Positions 27,221 to 36,258 of a stretch of DNA of 64,000 nt are shown one piece after another. The position numbers were made by a program, and so were the translations under genes. A model generated the notes under the pieces. It saw nothing but the letters and a program-made list of their open reading frames with translations. It searched no databases and had not been told where the DNA came from. This DNA comes from Acinetobacter sp. ANC 3813 (GTDB lineage Bacteria; Pseudomonadota; Gammaproteobacteria; Pseudomonadales; Moraxellaceae). The stretch is taken from contig NZ_NEGK01000013.1 of NCBI RefSeq assembly GCF_002135435.1, positions 1 to 64,000 of the forward strand. Reading direction: 5' to 3'. The number at the start of each line of letters is the position of its first letter. Positions within the stretch are counted from its first letter, which is position 1.

Positions 27221-29500
27221 ATGGACGATCAATCTTTAAAACAGCAGGCTTTGTATTATCACGAATTCCCAACACCGGGAAAAATCAGCGTTACTCCAAG
27301 CAAACAATTGGTCAACCAGCACGATTTAGCTCTCGCATACTCTCCAGGTGTAGCAGCACCATGTTTAGAAATTGAACGTGACCCATCAACCGCAGCGCTT
27401 TACACAGCACGCGGCAACTTAGTTGCAGTAGTCAGTAACGGTACAGCCGTACTTGGCTTGGGCAACATCGGTCCTTTAGCATCTAAACCAGTAATGGAAG
27501 GTAAAGGCGTATTGTTCAAAAAATTTGCTGGTGTCGATGTTTTTGACATTGAAATTGCAGAAAATGATCCAGACAAAATCGTTGATATTGTTGCAGCGCT
27601 AGAGCCTACTTTTGGCGGTATTAACCTTGAAGACATCAAGGCGCCAGAATGTTTCTACATCGAGCAGAAACTTCGCGAACGCATGAATATTCCTGTATTC
27701 CATGACGACCAGCACGGCACATCAATTATTGTGGGTTCTGCACTGCTCAACGCTTTGCAATTGAACGGCAAAAAAATTGATGAAATTAAAATTGTTGCTT
27801 CAGGCGCTGGCGCAGCTGCGCTTTCATGCTTGAATTTGCTTTGCGCGCTAGGCGCAAACAAAGAAAACATCATTGTTGCGGATTCACGCGGTCTATTGAC
27901 CACTAAACGTGAAGGCTTAGATGAATCTAAAAAAGCGTATGTACAAGACATCGAAGGCTCACAGCTGGCGGATGTTATGGAAGGCGCAGACATGTTCCTT
28001 GGCCTTTCTGCAGCAGGCATTTTGACCAAAGAAATGGTTAAAGTAATGGCTAAGGATCCGATTATCTTTGCACTTGCAAACCCAGATCCTGAAATTCTGC
28101 CAGAACATGCACACGAAGCGCGCTCAGATGTCATTATGGCAACTGGCCGTTCGGATTATCCAAACCAAGTAAACAATGCGCTGTGCTTCCCTTACATCTT
28201 CCGCGGTGCGCTGGATGTGGGTGCAACCACCATTAATGAAGAAATGAAGATTGCTTGTGTGCATGCGATTGCACGCATGGCGCATGTTGAAGCTGACGCA
28301 GCGTCTTATGGTGAAAAATCTGCTTCATTTGGCCGTGATTACCTTATTCCGCGTCCACTAGATCAGCGCTTGATTCTAGAAATTGCGCCTGCAATTGCGC
28401 AAGCAGCCATGGATTCTGGCGTAGCAACACGTCCAATCCAAGACTTCTCTGCTTACCGTCAGCGTTTGTCTGAGTTTGTTTATAACTCAGCATTCATGAT
28501 GAAGCCAATTTTTGCACAAGCGAAAACAGATCCGAAACGCATTGCTTATGCGGAAGGTGAAGATTTACGCGTACTTCGCGCTGTGCAGATTGCAGTAGAT
28601 GAAGATTTGGCAAAACCAATTTTGGTTGGCCGTCCTGCTGTAATCGAAGCGAATATCAAAAAATTAGGCCTTCGCCTTGAAGATGGTGTGAATATCACAA
28701 TTGTCGATCAAGAAAAAAACCCTGATTACGATAAGTTTGCAGAAGATTACTACAGCATCATGCAGCGTAAAGGCGTTACACCTGAATATGCGCAGCGCGA
28801 AGCGCGCCGCCGTTCTACACTTATCGCGGCAATGCTTGTTCGCCATGGTGTTGCTGACGGCATGCTGTGCGGTACATATTCAAGCTACGACATTCACTTA
28901 GACTTCGTCAGCAATGTGATTGGTCTAAAAGAAGGCCGCAATAACTTCTTCACGCTGAATGCATTGATGCTTGAAGATCGCAACCTGTTTATTGCTGATA
29001 CTTACATTAACCGTAATCCAACAGCTGAACAGCTTGCTGAAATGACTATTTTAGCGGCTGAAGAAGTACGCCGTTTTGGTATTACACCGCGTGTAGCACT
29101 GCTTTCACATTCAAGTTTCGGTTCTGACCAGCATGATCCAAGCGCGCAAAAAATGCGTAAGGTTTATGATATTTTGTCAGAAATTGCGCCTGAGCTTGAA
29201 GTTGAAGGAGAAATGCATGGTGACGCCGCGCTGGATGAAAATATTCGCCATTTCGCATACCCGAACTCACGTTTCAAAGGTTCTGCGAACTTGCTGATTA
29301 TGCCTAATCTGGATGCAGCGAACATTTCATTCAACTTATTGAAATCAACATCAGGCAGTAACGTGACTATTGGTCCTATTCTGCTTGGCGCTGCAAAACC
29401 AGTTCATATTTTAACACCTACAGCGACAACACGCCGCTTAGTGAATATGACTGCTTTAACTGTTGCAGAGATTCAAGAAAACGAGAAAAGCGCACTGTAA
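27221..29500 (+). CDS. maeB: NADP-dependent malic enzyme with C-terminal phosphotransacetylase-like domain
   Basis: MaeB decarboxylates malate to pyruvate and makes NADPH. The 759-residue product has the malic enzyme N-terminal domain (about 1-165, with [21 protein letters not shown] and the metal-binding DDQHGT), the NAD(P)-binding domain (165-400, [13 protein letters not shown] and LANPDPEI), and a C-terminal domain (about 430-755) related to phosphate acetyltransferase, which in MaeB is regulatory and senses acetyl-CoA. Length is typical of this fused form. It ends 33 bases before a strong hairpin that also covers the cca start. Confidence 0.95.
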   Translation: MDDQSLKQQALYYHEFPTPGKISVTPSKQLVNQHDLALAYSPGVAAPCLEIERDPSTAALYTARGNLVAVVSNGTAVLGLGNIGPLASKPVMEGKGVLFKKFAGVDVFDIEIAENDPDKIVDIVAALEPTFGGINLEDIKAPECFYIEQKLRERMNIPVFHDDQHGTSIIVGSALLNALQLNGKKIDEIKIVASGAGAAALSCLNLLCALGANKENIIVADSRGLLTTKREGLDESKKAYVQDIEGSQLADVMEGADMFLGLSAAGILTKEMVKVMAKDPIIFALANPDPEILPEHAHEARSDVIMATGRSDYPNQVNNALCFPYIFRGALDVGATTINEEMKIACVHAIARMAHVEADAASYGEKSASFGRDYLIPRPLDQRLILEIAPAIAQAAMDSGVATRPIQDFSAYRQRLSEFVYNSAFMMKPIFAQAKTDPKRIAYAEGEDLRVLRAVQIAVDEDLAKPILVGRPAVIEANIKKLGLRLEDGVNITIVDQEKNPDYDKFAEDYYSIMQRKGVTPEYAQREARRRSTLIAAMLVRHGVADGMLCGTYSSYDIHLDFVSNVIGLKEGRNNFFTLNALMLEDRNLFIADTYINRNPTAEQLAEMTILAAEEVRRFGITPRVALLSHSSFGSDQHDPSAQKMRKVYDILSEIAPELEVEGEMHGDAALDENIRHFAYPNSRFKGSANLLIMPNLDAANISFNLLKSTSGSNVTIGPILLGAAKPVHILTPTATTRRLVNMTALTVAEIQENEKSAL

Positions 29501-29533
29501 TTTAGCTCGCTAGATCACACTTTGTGACTTGAG

Positions 29534-29580
29534 AAAACCTCTATTCTGTTGCATGATGGCTTCAAGAATAGAGGTTTTTT
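29534..29580 (+). terminator. Terminator of maeB overlapping the cca leader
   Basis: A perfect 13-bp stem, AAAACCTCTATTC (29534-29546) with GAATAGAGGTTTT (29566-29578), and a T6 run end exactly at the base before the cca ATG (29582). The only Shine-Dalgarno-like sequence for cca, AGAGG, is inside the 3' arm. It should end maeB transcription and, in any read-through message, hide the cca ribosome binding site. Confidence 0.8.
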
Positions 29581-29581
29581 C

Positions 29582-30817
29582 ATGCAAGTTTATTTAGTAG
29601 GCGGTGCAGTGCGTGATCAGCTGCTCGGACACCCCTATCACGAAAAAGATTATGTTGTTGTCGGTGCAACGCCGGAACAAATGCTTGCTCAAGGCTATCA
29701 GCCCGTGGGTAAAGATTTCCCTGTTTTTCTACATCCTGAAACCAAAGATGAATACGCGCTAGCCCGCACGGAACGCAAGTCTGGTCACGGCTATCACGGC
29801 TTTGAATTTTATACCGATGTCGCGGTTACCCTTGAACAGGATTTAATTCGCCGCGATTTAACCATTAATGCCATCGCAAAAGATGATGACGGAAATTTAT
29901 ATGATCCGTATGGCGGTCAAAAAGATTTAGATCAGAGGATTTTACGCCATGTATCTGAAGCTTTTGTAGAAGATCCATTACGAGTACTGCGCATTGCCCG
30001 CTTTGCGGCCCGCTATAAAACTTTAGGCTTTAAAGTTGCAGATGAAACTTTAGCGCTGATGAAAGAACTGGCTTCATCAGGTGAGCTAGAAGCGCTGACA
30101 CCAGAGCGTGTCTGGAAAGAAACCTCTCGCGCACTTATGGAAGATCATGCAGACGAATATTTTGAAGTCCTGCGTGCATGCAGCGCTTTAAAAGTTCTGT
30201 TTCCAGAGATCGATGCGCTATATGGCATTCCTCAGCGCCCTGAGTATCATCCTGAAATCGACTGCGGTATTCACACCATGATGTCGCTGCAGCAGGCTTG
30301 CCGCGCTAATTATTCTTTAGATGTGCGCTTTGCGGTATTGGTGCATGACTTGGGCAAAGCCTTGACTCCTGTTGATGAACTTCCGCGCCATATCATGCAT
30401 GAAGAGCGCGGCATAAAGCCTGTGACAGAAGTCTGTGACCGTCTTCGCGTGCCGACCATTACTAAACAATTGGCCTTAGCTGTTTGCAAAGAACATTTGA
30501 AATGCCATCAGGCGCTTACGTTAAAACCTGGCACTTTATGGCGTCTGCTGCAGCGTTTGGATGTTCTGCGCCGTCCTGAACGGGTTGAAGCCTTTGTACA
30601 AGCTTGTGAATGCGATTCCCGCGGACGTCTCGGTTTAGAAGACCGTGACTATCCTCAATCGCAGTATGTGCTGGATGCAATGCAAGTTGTGCGCAGCATT
30701 AAAGCACAAGATTTGCCGCCTGAGATTCAAGGGCCAGATATTGGTGAAATGCTGATTGAGCGCCGAATTGCAGCGCTTGGCGTTTTAAAAGCTCAATACA
30801 CTGCTCTTGCTGATTAA
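29582..30817 (+). CDS. cca: Multifunctional CCA-adding tRNA nucleotidyltransferase
   Basis: This enzyme adds or repairs the 3' CCA of tRNAs. The 411-residue protein has the class II nucleotidyltransferase head (VGGAVRDQLL, EKDYVVVG, RRDLTINAIA) and the tRNA-binding neck and body, and it also carries the C-terminal HD domain (FAVLVHDLGKALTP) with phosphatase/phosphodiesterase activity typical of the multifunctional gammaproteobacterial form (about 412 residues in E. coli). I start at the ATG at 29582 (MQVYLVGG), because the longer frame from 29549 would read through a terminator hairpin. The ribosome binding site lies in that hairpin. Confidence 0.95.
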   Translation: MQVYLVGGAVRDQLLGHPYHEKDYVVVGATPEQMLAQGYQPVGKDFPVFLHPETKDEYALARTERKSGHGYHGFEFYTDVAVTLEQDLIRRDLTINAIAKDDDGNLYDPYGGQKDLDQRILRHVSEAFVEDPLRVLRIARFAARYKTLGFKVADETLALMKELASSGELEALTPERVWKETSRALMEDHADEYFEVLRACSALKVLFPEIDALYGIPQRPEYHPEIDCGIHTMMSLQQACRANYSLDVRFAVLVHDLGKALTPVDELPRHIMHEERGIKPVTEVCDRLRVPTITKQLALAVCKEHLKCHQALTLKPGTLWRLLQRLDVLRRPERVEAFVQACECDSRGRLGLEDRDYPQSQYVLDAMQVVRSIKAQDLPPEIQGPDIGEMLIERRIAALGVLKAQYTALAD

Positions 30818-30831
30818 GCATATTCTGAAAT

Positions 30832-30860
30832 AAAAAAGCTCCTTTGGGAGCTTTTTTATT
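30832..30860 (+). terminator. Terminator after cca
   Basis: AAAAAAGCTCC pairs with GGAGCTTTTTT around TTTG, 15 bases past the stop codon. Confidence 0.9.
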
Positions 30861-30992
30861 TTTGGCGAAACAGTAATAAAGATGCAAAAAACATAATAAC
30901 AACGTTAATGTTCATCGTTTTTGCAACAATCTTTACAGTCAATCTGCCAATAAAACATTTATGCTCGAACTTAACAATGAAGCAGATACTAT

Positions 30993-31433
30993 ATGCAAGC
31001 CTCTATACGCCCATTGCAATTAAACACTGATCTTAACGACATTCACCGTCTTACCCAGCAACTTGGTTATGAAATTGAGCTTGAACGCATTCAAAAGCAC
31101 TGGCAACTCATTCATTTAGATCCGAATTATCAAACATTAGTTATCGAGTCTAACGTTCAGGTCATTGGCTATGCAGGATTGATCAAACAATACAGCTGGG
31201 AATTTGAGGATGGTTTTATTCGGATTCAGGCTTTTGTTATTGATGAGCAGTATAGAGGTCTTGGCTTAGGCAAAACGCTGATGCAGGCTATTGAAAAAAT
31301 GGCGATCAAACAAGGTTTAAAGCGTATTTTACTCAACAGCGGCAATCGTCCAGAACGCTATGCAGCCCATGCTTTTTATAAAAATTTAGGCTTTGAAGCC
31401 TATAGTTTGGGCTTTACGAAATACTTAAAGTGA
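30993..31433 (+). CDS. GNAT-family N-acetyltransferase
   Basis: This 146-residue protein has the GNAT fold: the beta-strand VIGYAGL, the acetyl-CoA pyrophosphate loop QYRGLGLGKTLMQ (about residues 87-99) and the C-terminal AAHAFYKNLGFE. GNAT enzymes transfer an acyl group from acyl-CoA to an amine or, rarely, another acceptor. There is no signal peptide. It stands alone between cca and the convergent epmA. The substrate cannot be predicted. Confidence 0.85.
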   Translation: MQASIRPLQLNTDLNDIHRLTQQLGYEIELERIQKHWQLIHLDPNYQTLVIESNVQVIGYAGLIKQYSWEFEDGFIRIQAFVIDEQYRGLGLGKTLMQAIEKMAIKQGLKRILLNSGNRPERYAAHAFYKNLGFEAYSLGFTKYLK

Positions 31434-31464
31434 TCGGCTCATTTTGAAATCAGCCGATCATTGC
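31431..31464. terminator. Hairpin between convergent GNAT gene and epmA
   Basis: TGATCGGCT (31431-31439) pairs with AGCCGATCA (31452-31460) and overlaps the GNAT stop codon. The following TTGCTT is a weak T run, so termination strength is uncertain. Confidence 0.6.
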
Positions 31465-31471
31465 TTAAGAA

Positions 31472-32455
31472 TTAAGACACATCTGCAGGGAAAGTAATCA
31501 CTTTTTCAAGCTTCATTTGCTCATTCGCAACCATCAATAAACGGTCTATACCTAAAGCAATTCCTGAACATTCAGGCATATTCGGCAAGGCGGCCAAAAG
31601 ATATTCATCCAGCGGCATCACATGCAAACCAAGTTTTTCACGCTCATGGTTATCCGCCTCAAAGCGGCTGCGCAGCACATGAGCATCTATCAGTTCATCA
31701 TAGGCATTTGCCAGCTCCAAGCCTTCAATGTACAGCTCGAAACGCGCCGCAACCAATTCACCATCTTCATCAATACGCGTCTTTGCTAATGAGGCCAATT
31801 CAGGCGGGAAATCCGTCAAAAAAACAGGGGTATCAAAACCTAAGCTAGGTTCAACAAAATGCGAAAATAGCAGATCTATATAGCCTAAACGGTCATCACC
31901 TAAATCTAGATTCAAACCCACTCGATTACAGCAGTTTTTTAGTTCTTGCAGTGTTGCCTGCAGCGGGTTTAATTCCAACCGATCCATAAAAGCATGCTTA
32001 TAACTTAAGATGGTTGGACGGACTGCCCCGAAGCGCTGCGCTAAAGTTACATTCAGCAAGTCCGTCACTTCAAACATTAAGTCTTTCAAGCTAAACCCTG
32101 GACGGTACCACTCCAGCATGGTGAATTCACTGTTGTGCTTTCGACCATGTTCATCATCACGGAATACTTTGCAGATTTGATAAATCGGTCCGCTGCCGCT
32201 GGCAAGTAAACGCTTCATGGCAAATTCGGGTGAAGTCTGCAAATAATGCGTTTGTTTTTTTCCTTGTACATGACGCTGCGCCTGTACTGAGGCTAAATAG
32301 ACATCTGTCACACCCGCTTGTGAGAGTACTGGTGTTTCTACTTCCAACACTTCACGCTCAGCAAAAAACTGGCGGATTTGAGCATACATTTTTGCACGCG
32401 CACGCATGGCTTTTAAATCACAGCTTGGCTGATATTGAATTCCAGACTGGCTCAT
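31472..32455 (-). CDS. epmA: Elongation factor P--(R)-beta-lysine ligase
   Basis: EpmA (PoxA/GenX) attaches (R)-beta-lysine to elongation factor P, which relieves ribosome stalling at proline runs. The 327-residue protein resembles the catalytic core of class II lysyl-tRNA synthetase without the anticodon domain: motif 2 FRDDEHGRKHNSEFTMLEWY, and motif 3 CSGIALGIDRLLM near the C-terminus. The length matches EpmA and excludes LysS (about 500 residues). Its ATG overlaps the pdxB stop by 4 bases (ATGA), so the two genes are translationally coupled. Confidence 0.94.
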   Translation of the reverse strand: MSQSGIQYQPSCDLKAMRARAKMYAQIRQFFAEREVLEVETPVLSQAGVTDVYLASVQAQRHVQGKKQTHYLQTSPEFAMKRLLASGSGPIYQICKVFRDDEHGRKHNSEFTMLEWYRPGFSLKDLMFEVTDLLNVTLAQRFGAVRPTILSYKHAFMDRLELNPLQATLQELKNCCNRVGLNLDLGDDRLGYIDLLFSHFVEPSLGFDTPVFLTDFPPELASLAKTRIDEDGELVAARFELYIEGLELANAYDELIDAHVLRSRFEADNHEREKLGLHVMPLDEYLLAALPNMPECSGIALGIDRLLMVANEQMKLEKVITFPADVS

Positions 32456-33519
32456 GCTTTAGGCCCTCCATGCGCAGCCCATTCACGGCGCAGCGGATAG
32501 GTTTTACGCAAGTAATCAAAGGCTTTTTGATCGACTTTGCCATCCTTTAAGGTGGCTCTTAAATTTGCATCGTCACGGGCAATATCATAAATTTCGGCTA
32601 GATGCTGTTTCAATACCGCCTTTAATGGCTGATTGGCAAATAAGGCATCGCAAACAGGCAATTGCGTTTCAAAACGTTTTGTCGCCGTATGTTCGAATGT
32701 TTTGCAAAATGCGTTATAAATCATCTGCGTACCGCGCGCTTTACCTTCTAAGCTATAGCCTGCAATATGCGGGGTAACAATCGTAATCAAGTTTAGTAAA
32801 GCTTCAGAAATTTCTGGTTCGTGTTCAAAGACATCTAGCACGACCTGACGCTGAGTCTTTTGAATGTCTGCAATTAAATCTGCTTCTGCAACCACTGGCC
32901 CGCGTGCAGAATTAATTAATATGGCTTCTGGCTTCATCTGAGACAACGCATCTGCATTGATTAAATGATAAGTCGGATGCTCACCAGATTGAGTCAAAGG
33001 TACATGGGTTGAAATTGCATCTGCGTTTTTTAATAATTCGGCTAATTCAACTTGTTTTACATGTCCACGCTGAACAAACGGGTCATAGCCAATCACATTC
33101 CAGCCCAAAAGCTGTGCCATGGTGGCCAAACGTGAACCGACATTGCCTAGACCGACAATTCCTAAAGTAAACGCTTCATTGGCGTCCAGCAATTCAGGCT
33201 TTAATTTTAATAATGCTGTAATCACATATTCAGCAACCGCCTGCGCATTGCAGCCCGCCGCATTTGACCAAGCAACACCTTGTTTTTCAATGGCAGGAAT
33301 ATCGAGATGATCAGTACCAATCGTTGCACTGCCGACAAATTTCAATTGGGTATTGTCAATCAATGCAGCATTCACTTTGGTCACTGAACGCACCAGCAGC
33401 GCTTCAGCATCCTGCACATCATCATGCGTTAATGTACGGCCAGCCTGATGCTGAATATCACCAAATTCGGCAAAAAAATAATCGGTAAATGCCAGATTTT
33501 CATCCGCAATGATTTTCAT
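32452..33519 (-). CDS. pdxB: Erythronate-4-phosphate dehydrogenase
   Basis: PdxB oxidises 4-phosphoerythronate in the DXP-dependent pathway to pyridoxal phosphate. The 355-residue D-2-hydroxyacid dehydrogenase opens MKIIADENL, has the NAD motif GIVGLGNVGSRLA (near residue 115), the catalytic Arg in NSARGPVV, Glu in FEHEPEI and His in TPHIAGYSLEGKARG. The HIAGYS(L/I)EGK stretch and C-terminal dimerisation domain separate PdxB from SerA and other relatives. I start at the ATG at 33519 (MKIIAD); the ORF extends 4 codons further. It is coupled to epmA by an ATGA overlap. Confidence 0.93.
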   Translation of the reverse strand: MKIIADENLAFTDYFFAEFGDIQHQAGRTLTHDDVQDAEALLVRSVTKVNAALIDNTQLKFVGSATIGTDHLDIPAIEKQGVAWSNAAGCNAQAVAEYVITALLKLKPELLDANEAFTLGIVGLGNVGSRLATMAQLLGWNVIGYDPFVQRGHVKQVELAELLKNADAISTHVPLTQSGEHPTYHLINADALSQMKPEAILINSARGPVVAEADLIADIQKTQRQVVLDVFEHEPEISEALLNLITIVTPHIAGYSLEGKARGTQMIYNAFCKTFEHTATKRFETQLPVCDALFANQPLKAVLKQHLAEIYDIARDDANLRATLKDGKVDQKAFDYLRKTYPLRREWAAHGGPKA

Positions 33520-33728
33520 AACAGCATCCAAAATATTACTGCAGCAATGATAGCGCTTTTATGGGCAGAAGCACTATTCATCTTTAAATACCCTGAGCAC
33601 CTTTTTCAAATAAATATAGCAACAGACCTAGTGTTTTAAACACTTTATACAGTGGTCCCTGCAAGCTAATTTATAAGTTTTATGTAAACCTTAGCGTATT
33701 GATTTAACACTTCCCAATAGGGCTTTGC

Positions 33729-34976
33729 TCAGGCACATTTGCGCATGCACAAACCCTCTAAATGTATAGGTGACTCCGCATTGCTGATCAACTCTGCAAT
33801 AACCATGGCACTGCCGGCAGCCAATGTAAAACCTAAACTGCCCTGCCCAACATTTGACCATAAGTTGCTATATTTTGTGCGCCCTAAAATAGGCGGCCCT
33901 TTCGGAGTAGAAGGTCTTAGCCCGCTCCATTCAATTGCGGTATCTACGCCGTCTAGATCAGGAAAAGTTTTTTTCACCGTATGCTTCAAGGCAGCCATGC
34001 GTTCTTTACGAATGTCGACATGCTGATAGCCAATATCCACCATTGCCGCAACCCGCAGGCGGTCTCCCAATTTGGCATAGACAATTTTATTGGCATAATC
34101 CGTCACGCTAATGCTTGGCACAGCATGCAATTTCTTCGGAAACGGCACAGTTAAGCTATAGCCTTTAAGCGGATACAGCGGCACAGAAATACCCGCCAAA
34201 TCAAAAATTGCGGTGCTGCCATTGCCTGCAGCAACCACGAACTCATCCGCTTCAATTCTTTTTTGGGATGTTTCCAAAGCTGAAATTTTGTTATCTTGCG
34301 CAAAAAAATCTGTCACTTTATGTTCATACAGACATTCAAAATCTGCTTGCGGTTCCATCGCTTTATACAATGCCAAGCAGAATTTATAACAATCGGCAGT
34401 TTCATCATCTGGCGTGAATATTGAACCTGCCAATTCAGACTCAATCCCCTTTAAAGCAGGTTCTATCGCTACTGTTTCAGCACTATTCAGAACTTGCTGA
34501 ACTGTAGGATCGATATTAGCACTGGCTTTTTTAAAGGTTTGTTCATCTCGATGAATAACCATCTTGCCCGACTTTACCCAGCAAAAATCATCCAGCTGAT
34601 TCCGCCATTTTTTCATAATAGTTTGACTATAAAGAGATAATCGCAAAATATGGTTTCCATTCACCACATTATCTTTACGGTTGCAGGCAAATAAAAACTG
34701 CAGCAGCCAAGACCACTGAAATGGAGAAATATTCAATTTAAAATTTAAAGGTGAATGCGCTTTGCCCAGCCATTGCAGCGCCTGAATCGGCACACCCGCA
34801 TCAGCCAAAGGAGCCACGTAGCGGTAACTGAGCTGACCGCCATTTGCGTAACTGGTTTGACAGCCCACTTGGTCATTGGCTTCTACTAGCGTCACTTTGT
34901 GACCCGACTGAATAAGTGCATAAGCTGTGCTTAAACCGATTACACCGCCCCCAATCACCACTATATGTTTTTTCAT
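33729..34976 (-). CDS. DadA-type D-amino acid dehydrogenase
   Basis: This FAD enzyme (415 aa) of the DadA group oxidises D-amino acids to 2-oxo acids and passes electrons to the respiratory chain. It shows the dinucleotide motif GGGVIGLSTAYAL at the N-terminus, the DadA-like stretch CQTSYANGGQLSYRYVAPLADAG (about residues 38-60 in part), and a C-terminal WSGLRPSTPKGPPILGRT plus NVGQGSLGFTLAAGSA. A LysR-type regulator lies 79 bases upstream on the same strand. It may be a paralogue of DadA, so I give no symbol. The cycA-type permease elsewhere in the window could supply D-alanine or D-serine. Confidence 0.87.
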   Translation of the reverse strand: MKKHIVVIGGGVIGLSTAYALIQSGHKVTLVEANDQVGCQTSYANGGQLSYRYVAPLADAGVPIQALQWLGKAHSPLNFKLNISPFQWSWLLQFLFACNRKDNVVNGNHILRLSLYSQTIMKKWRNQLDDFCWVKSGKMVIHRDEQTFKKASANIDPTVQQVLNSAETVAIEPALKGIESELAGSIFTPDDETADCYKFCLALYKAMEPQADFECLYEHKVTDFFAQDNKISALETSQKRIEADEFVVAAGNGSTAIFDLAGISVPLYPLKGYSLTVPFPKKLHAVPSISVTDYANKIVYAKLGDRLRVAAMVDIGYQHVDIRKERMAALKHTVKKTFPDLDGVDTAIEWSGLRPSTPKGPPILGRTKYSNLWSNVGQGSLGFTLAAGSAMVIAELISNAESPIHLEGLCMRKCA

Positions 34977-35055
34977 GCCTACTCAGCTTCATTTATAAAA
35001 CCACTTCATTAAAGAAGAAGATTCATGCATTAACAAATGAGTATTTGAGCACCAG

Positions 35056-35934
35056 TCATAACCTTGAGTTAAGTGATGGAGTAATCTTTCCTATATCAGA
35101 GCGAATCAATTCAATGAAATTTTCAACGGCTTGCGTGGTGCTGACACTGGCATTTCGCAAAATATAAATAGTGGTATGCATGCTTGGACTCAAATTATGA
35201 ATCATCTCTTTAGGCAAGGAATAAGCTGCGGTATAAATGTCTGTAATACTGCAGCCGATGCCCTGCCGCACCAGCTCACTGGCCATGTAATAGGTCTGCA
35301 CACTGGCAATGCTGTCATTAAATTCACGGTGTTTAGTCAGGACAGACATGAGCGATGATGCGTCGGGCTGAATCCAGCGTTTTTCATCGATAGATGCAAT
35401 ATCTTGAGCTGATTTGAGTTGTTTTGAGTCAATATATACCAATGGAACATCCAAAATCGGCGTCGCAATAATGCCGTGCTGCGTCTGCGGCTCAAACGTT
35501 ACGGCAAAATCAATTTCCCGCTGCAGCAGTTTCTGCTCCAGTGACTGAGTATGATCTGTGCCAATATTTACAAACACTTCAGGATATTTTTTTAGGTATT
35601 TCGCCGTCAGCTTTGGTATTAGGCTTAAGCCTAAACTCGGCAGGCAGCCAAGGCTAATTTTGCCCTGCGGATTTTTGGCTAAATTATGCGTCAGCTTATT
35701 TAATTTATTGATTTGCTGATAAATTGGCTTCACTTCCTCATATAAAATATATGCCTCATTGGTCGGCTGCAGTTTCCCTTTAATTCGCTTAAATAACGAA
35801 AAACCCAAGCGCTGCTCGGCATGTTTCAGCAATTTACTGGCGGCAGGCTGTGATATGCATAGTGATGAAGCCGCTTCAGAAAGTGATCCATAAAGCATGA
35901 TTGCATAAAACATTTCAAGGTGGCGAAGATTCAT
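35056..35934 (-). CDS. LysR-family transcriptional regulator
   Basis: The 292-residue product has an N-terminal winged helix-turn-helix (about 1-60, with MNLRHLEMFYAIMLYGSLSE and ISQPAASKLLKHAEQRLGF) and a periplasmic-binding-protein-like effector domain (about 90-290). It is on the same strand as the DadA-type gene that follows after 79 bases, so it may control that gene or be co-transcribed with it. I start at the ATG that begins MNLRHLE; four extra codons upstream are possible. Confidence 0.88.
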   Translation of the reverse strand: MNLRHLEMFYAIMLYGSLSEAASSLCISQPAASKLLKHAEQRLGFSLFKRIKGKLQPTNEAYILYEEVKPIYQQINKLNKLTHNLAKNPQGKISLGCLPSLGLSLIPKLTAKYLKKYPEVFVNIGTDHTQSLEQKLLQREIDFAVTFEPQTQHGIIATPILDVPLVYIDSKQLKSAQDIASIDEKRWIQPDASSLMSVLTKHREFNDSIASVQTYYMASELVRQGIGCSITDIYTAAYSLPKEMIHNLSPSMHTTIYILRNASVSTTQAVENFIELIRSDIGKITPSLNSRL

Positions 35935-35946
35935 AATGACGAACAT

Positions 35947-36218
35947 AACTATGAGTTATAGCAAATCTATTAGAGTTGATTGCTTCATGTCAATAAAACC
36001 TCATGTTTTGACGTCTGCATCAATAACTAGCAGCTAGGGAGTATTCTGCTGTTTGACTCATCCACTGCATCGATCGTTCCAAGCCGATGGAGGCAGCAAA
36101 ATACTGCATGAAGCCAATGATCCTCACGAGTTTTCCCCTTGCACGCTATATCAGAGTTTTGCTGTTCCATATTTGAAGTGAATCGAAATAGGGAAATTAA
36201 AAATACTGCCTATAACGT
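35947..36218. other. Intergenic stretch with imperfect inverted repeat
   Basis: No gene is seen. AGTATTCTGCTG (36040-36051) and CAGCAAAATACT (36094-36105) form an imperfect inverted repeat (11 of 12) with a 42-base middle that is itself partly self-complementary (GCATCGATCG, CCGATGG). This could be a hairpin, an operator or part of a small mobile element. Confidence 0.35.
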
Positions 36219-36249
36219 AAAAATGCCCTGCAAAGCAGGGCATTTTTTT
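36219..36249 (-). terminator. Terminator of the five-gene DUF11/OmpA operon
   Basis: AAAAATGCCCTGC (36219-36231) and GCAGGGCATTTTT (36235-36247) form a strong 13-bp stem with A and T runs, 10 bases past the last gene of the operon. Confidence 0.9.
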
Positions 36250-36258
36250 CACTATTTA

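Noticed and set aside
31472..32455. Lysyl-tRNA synthetase
   Set aside because: The protein lacks the anticodon-binding domain and is only 327 residues long, which fits EpmA instead.
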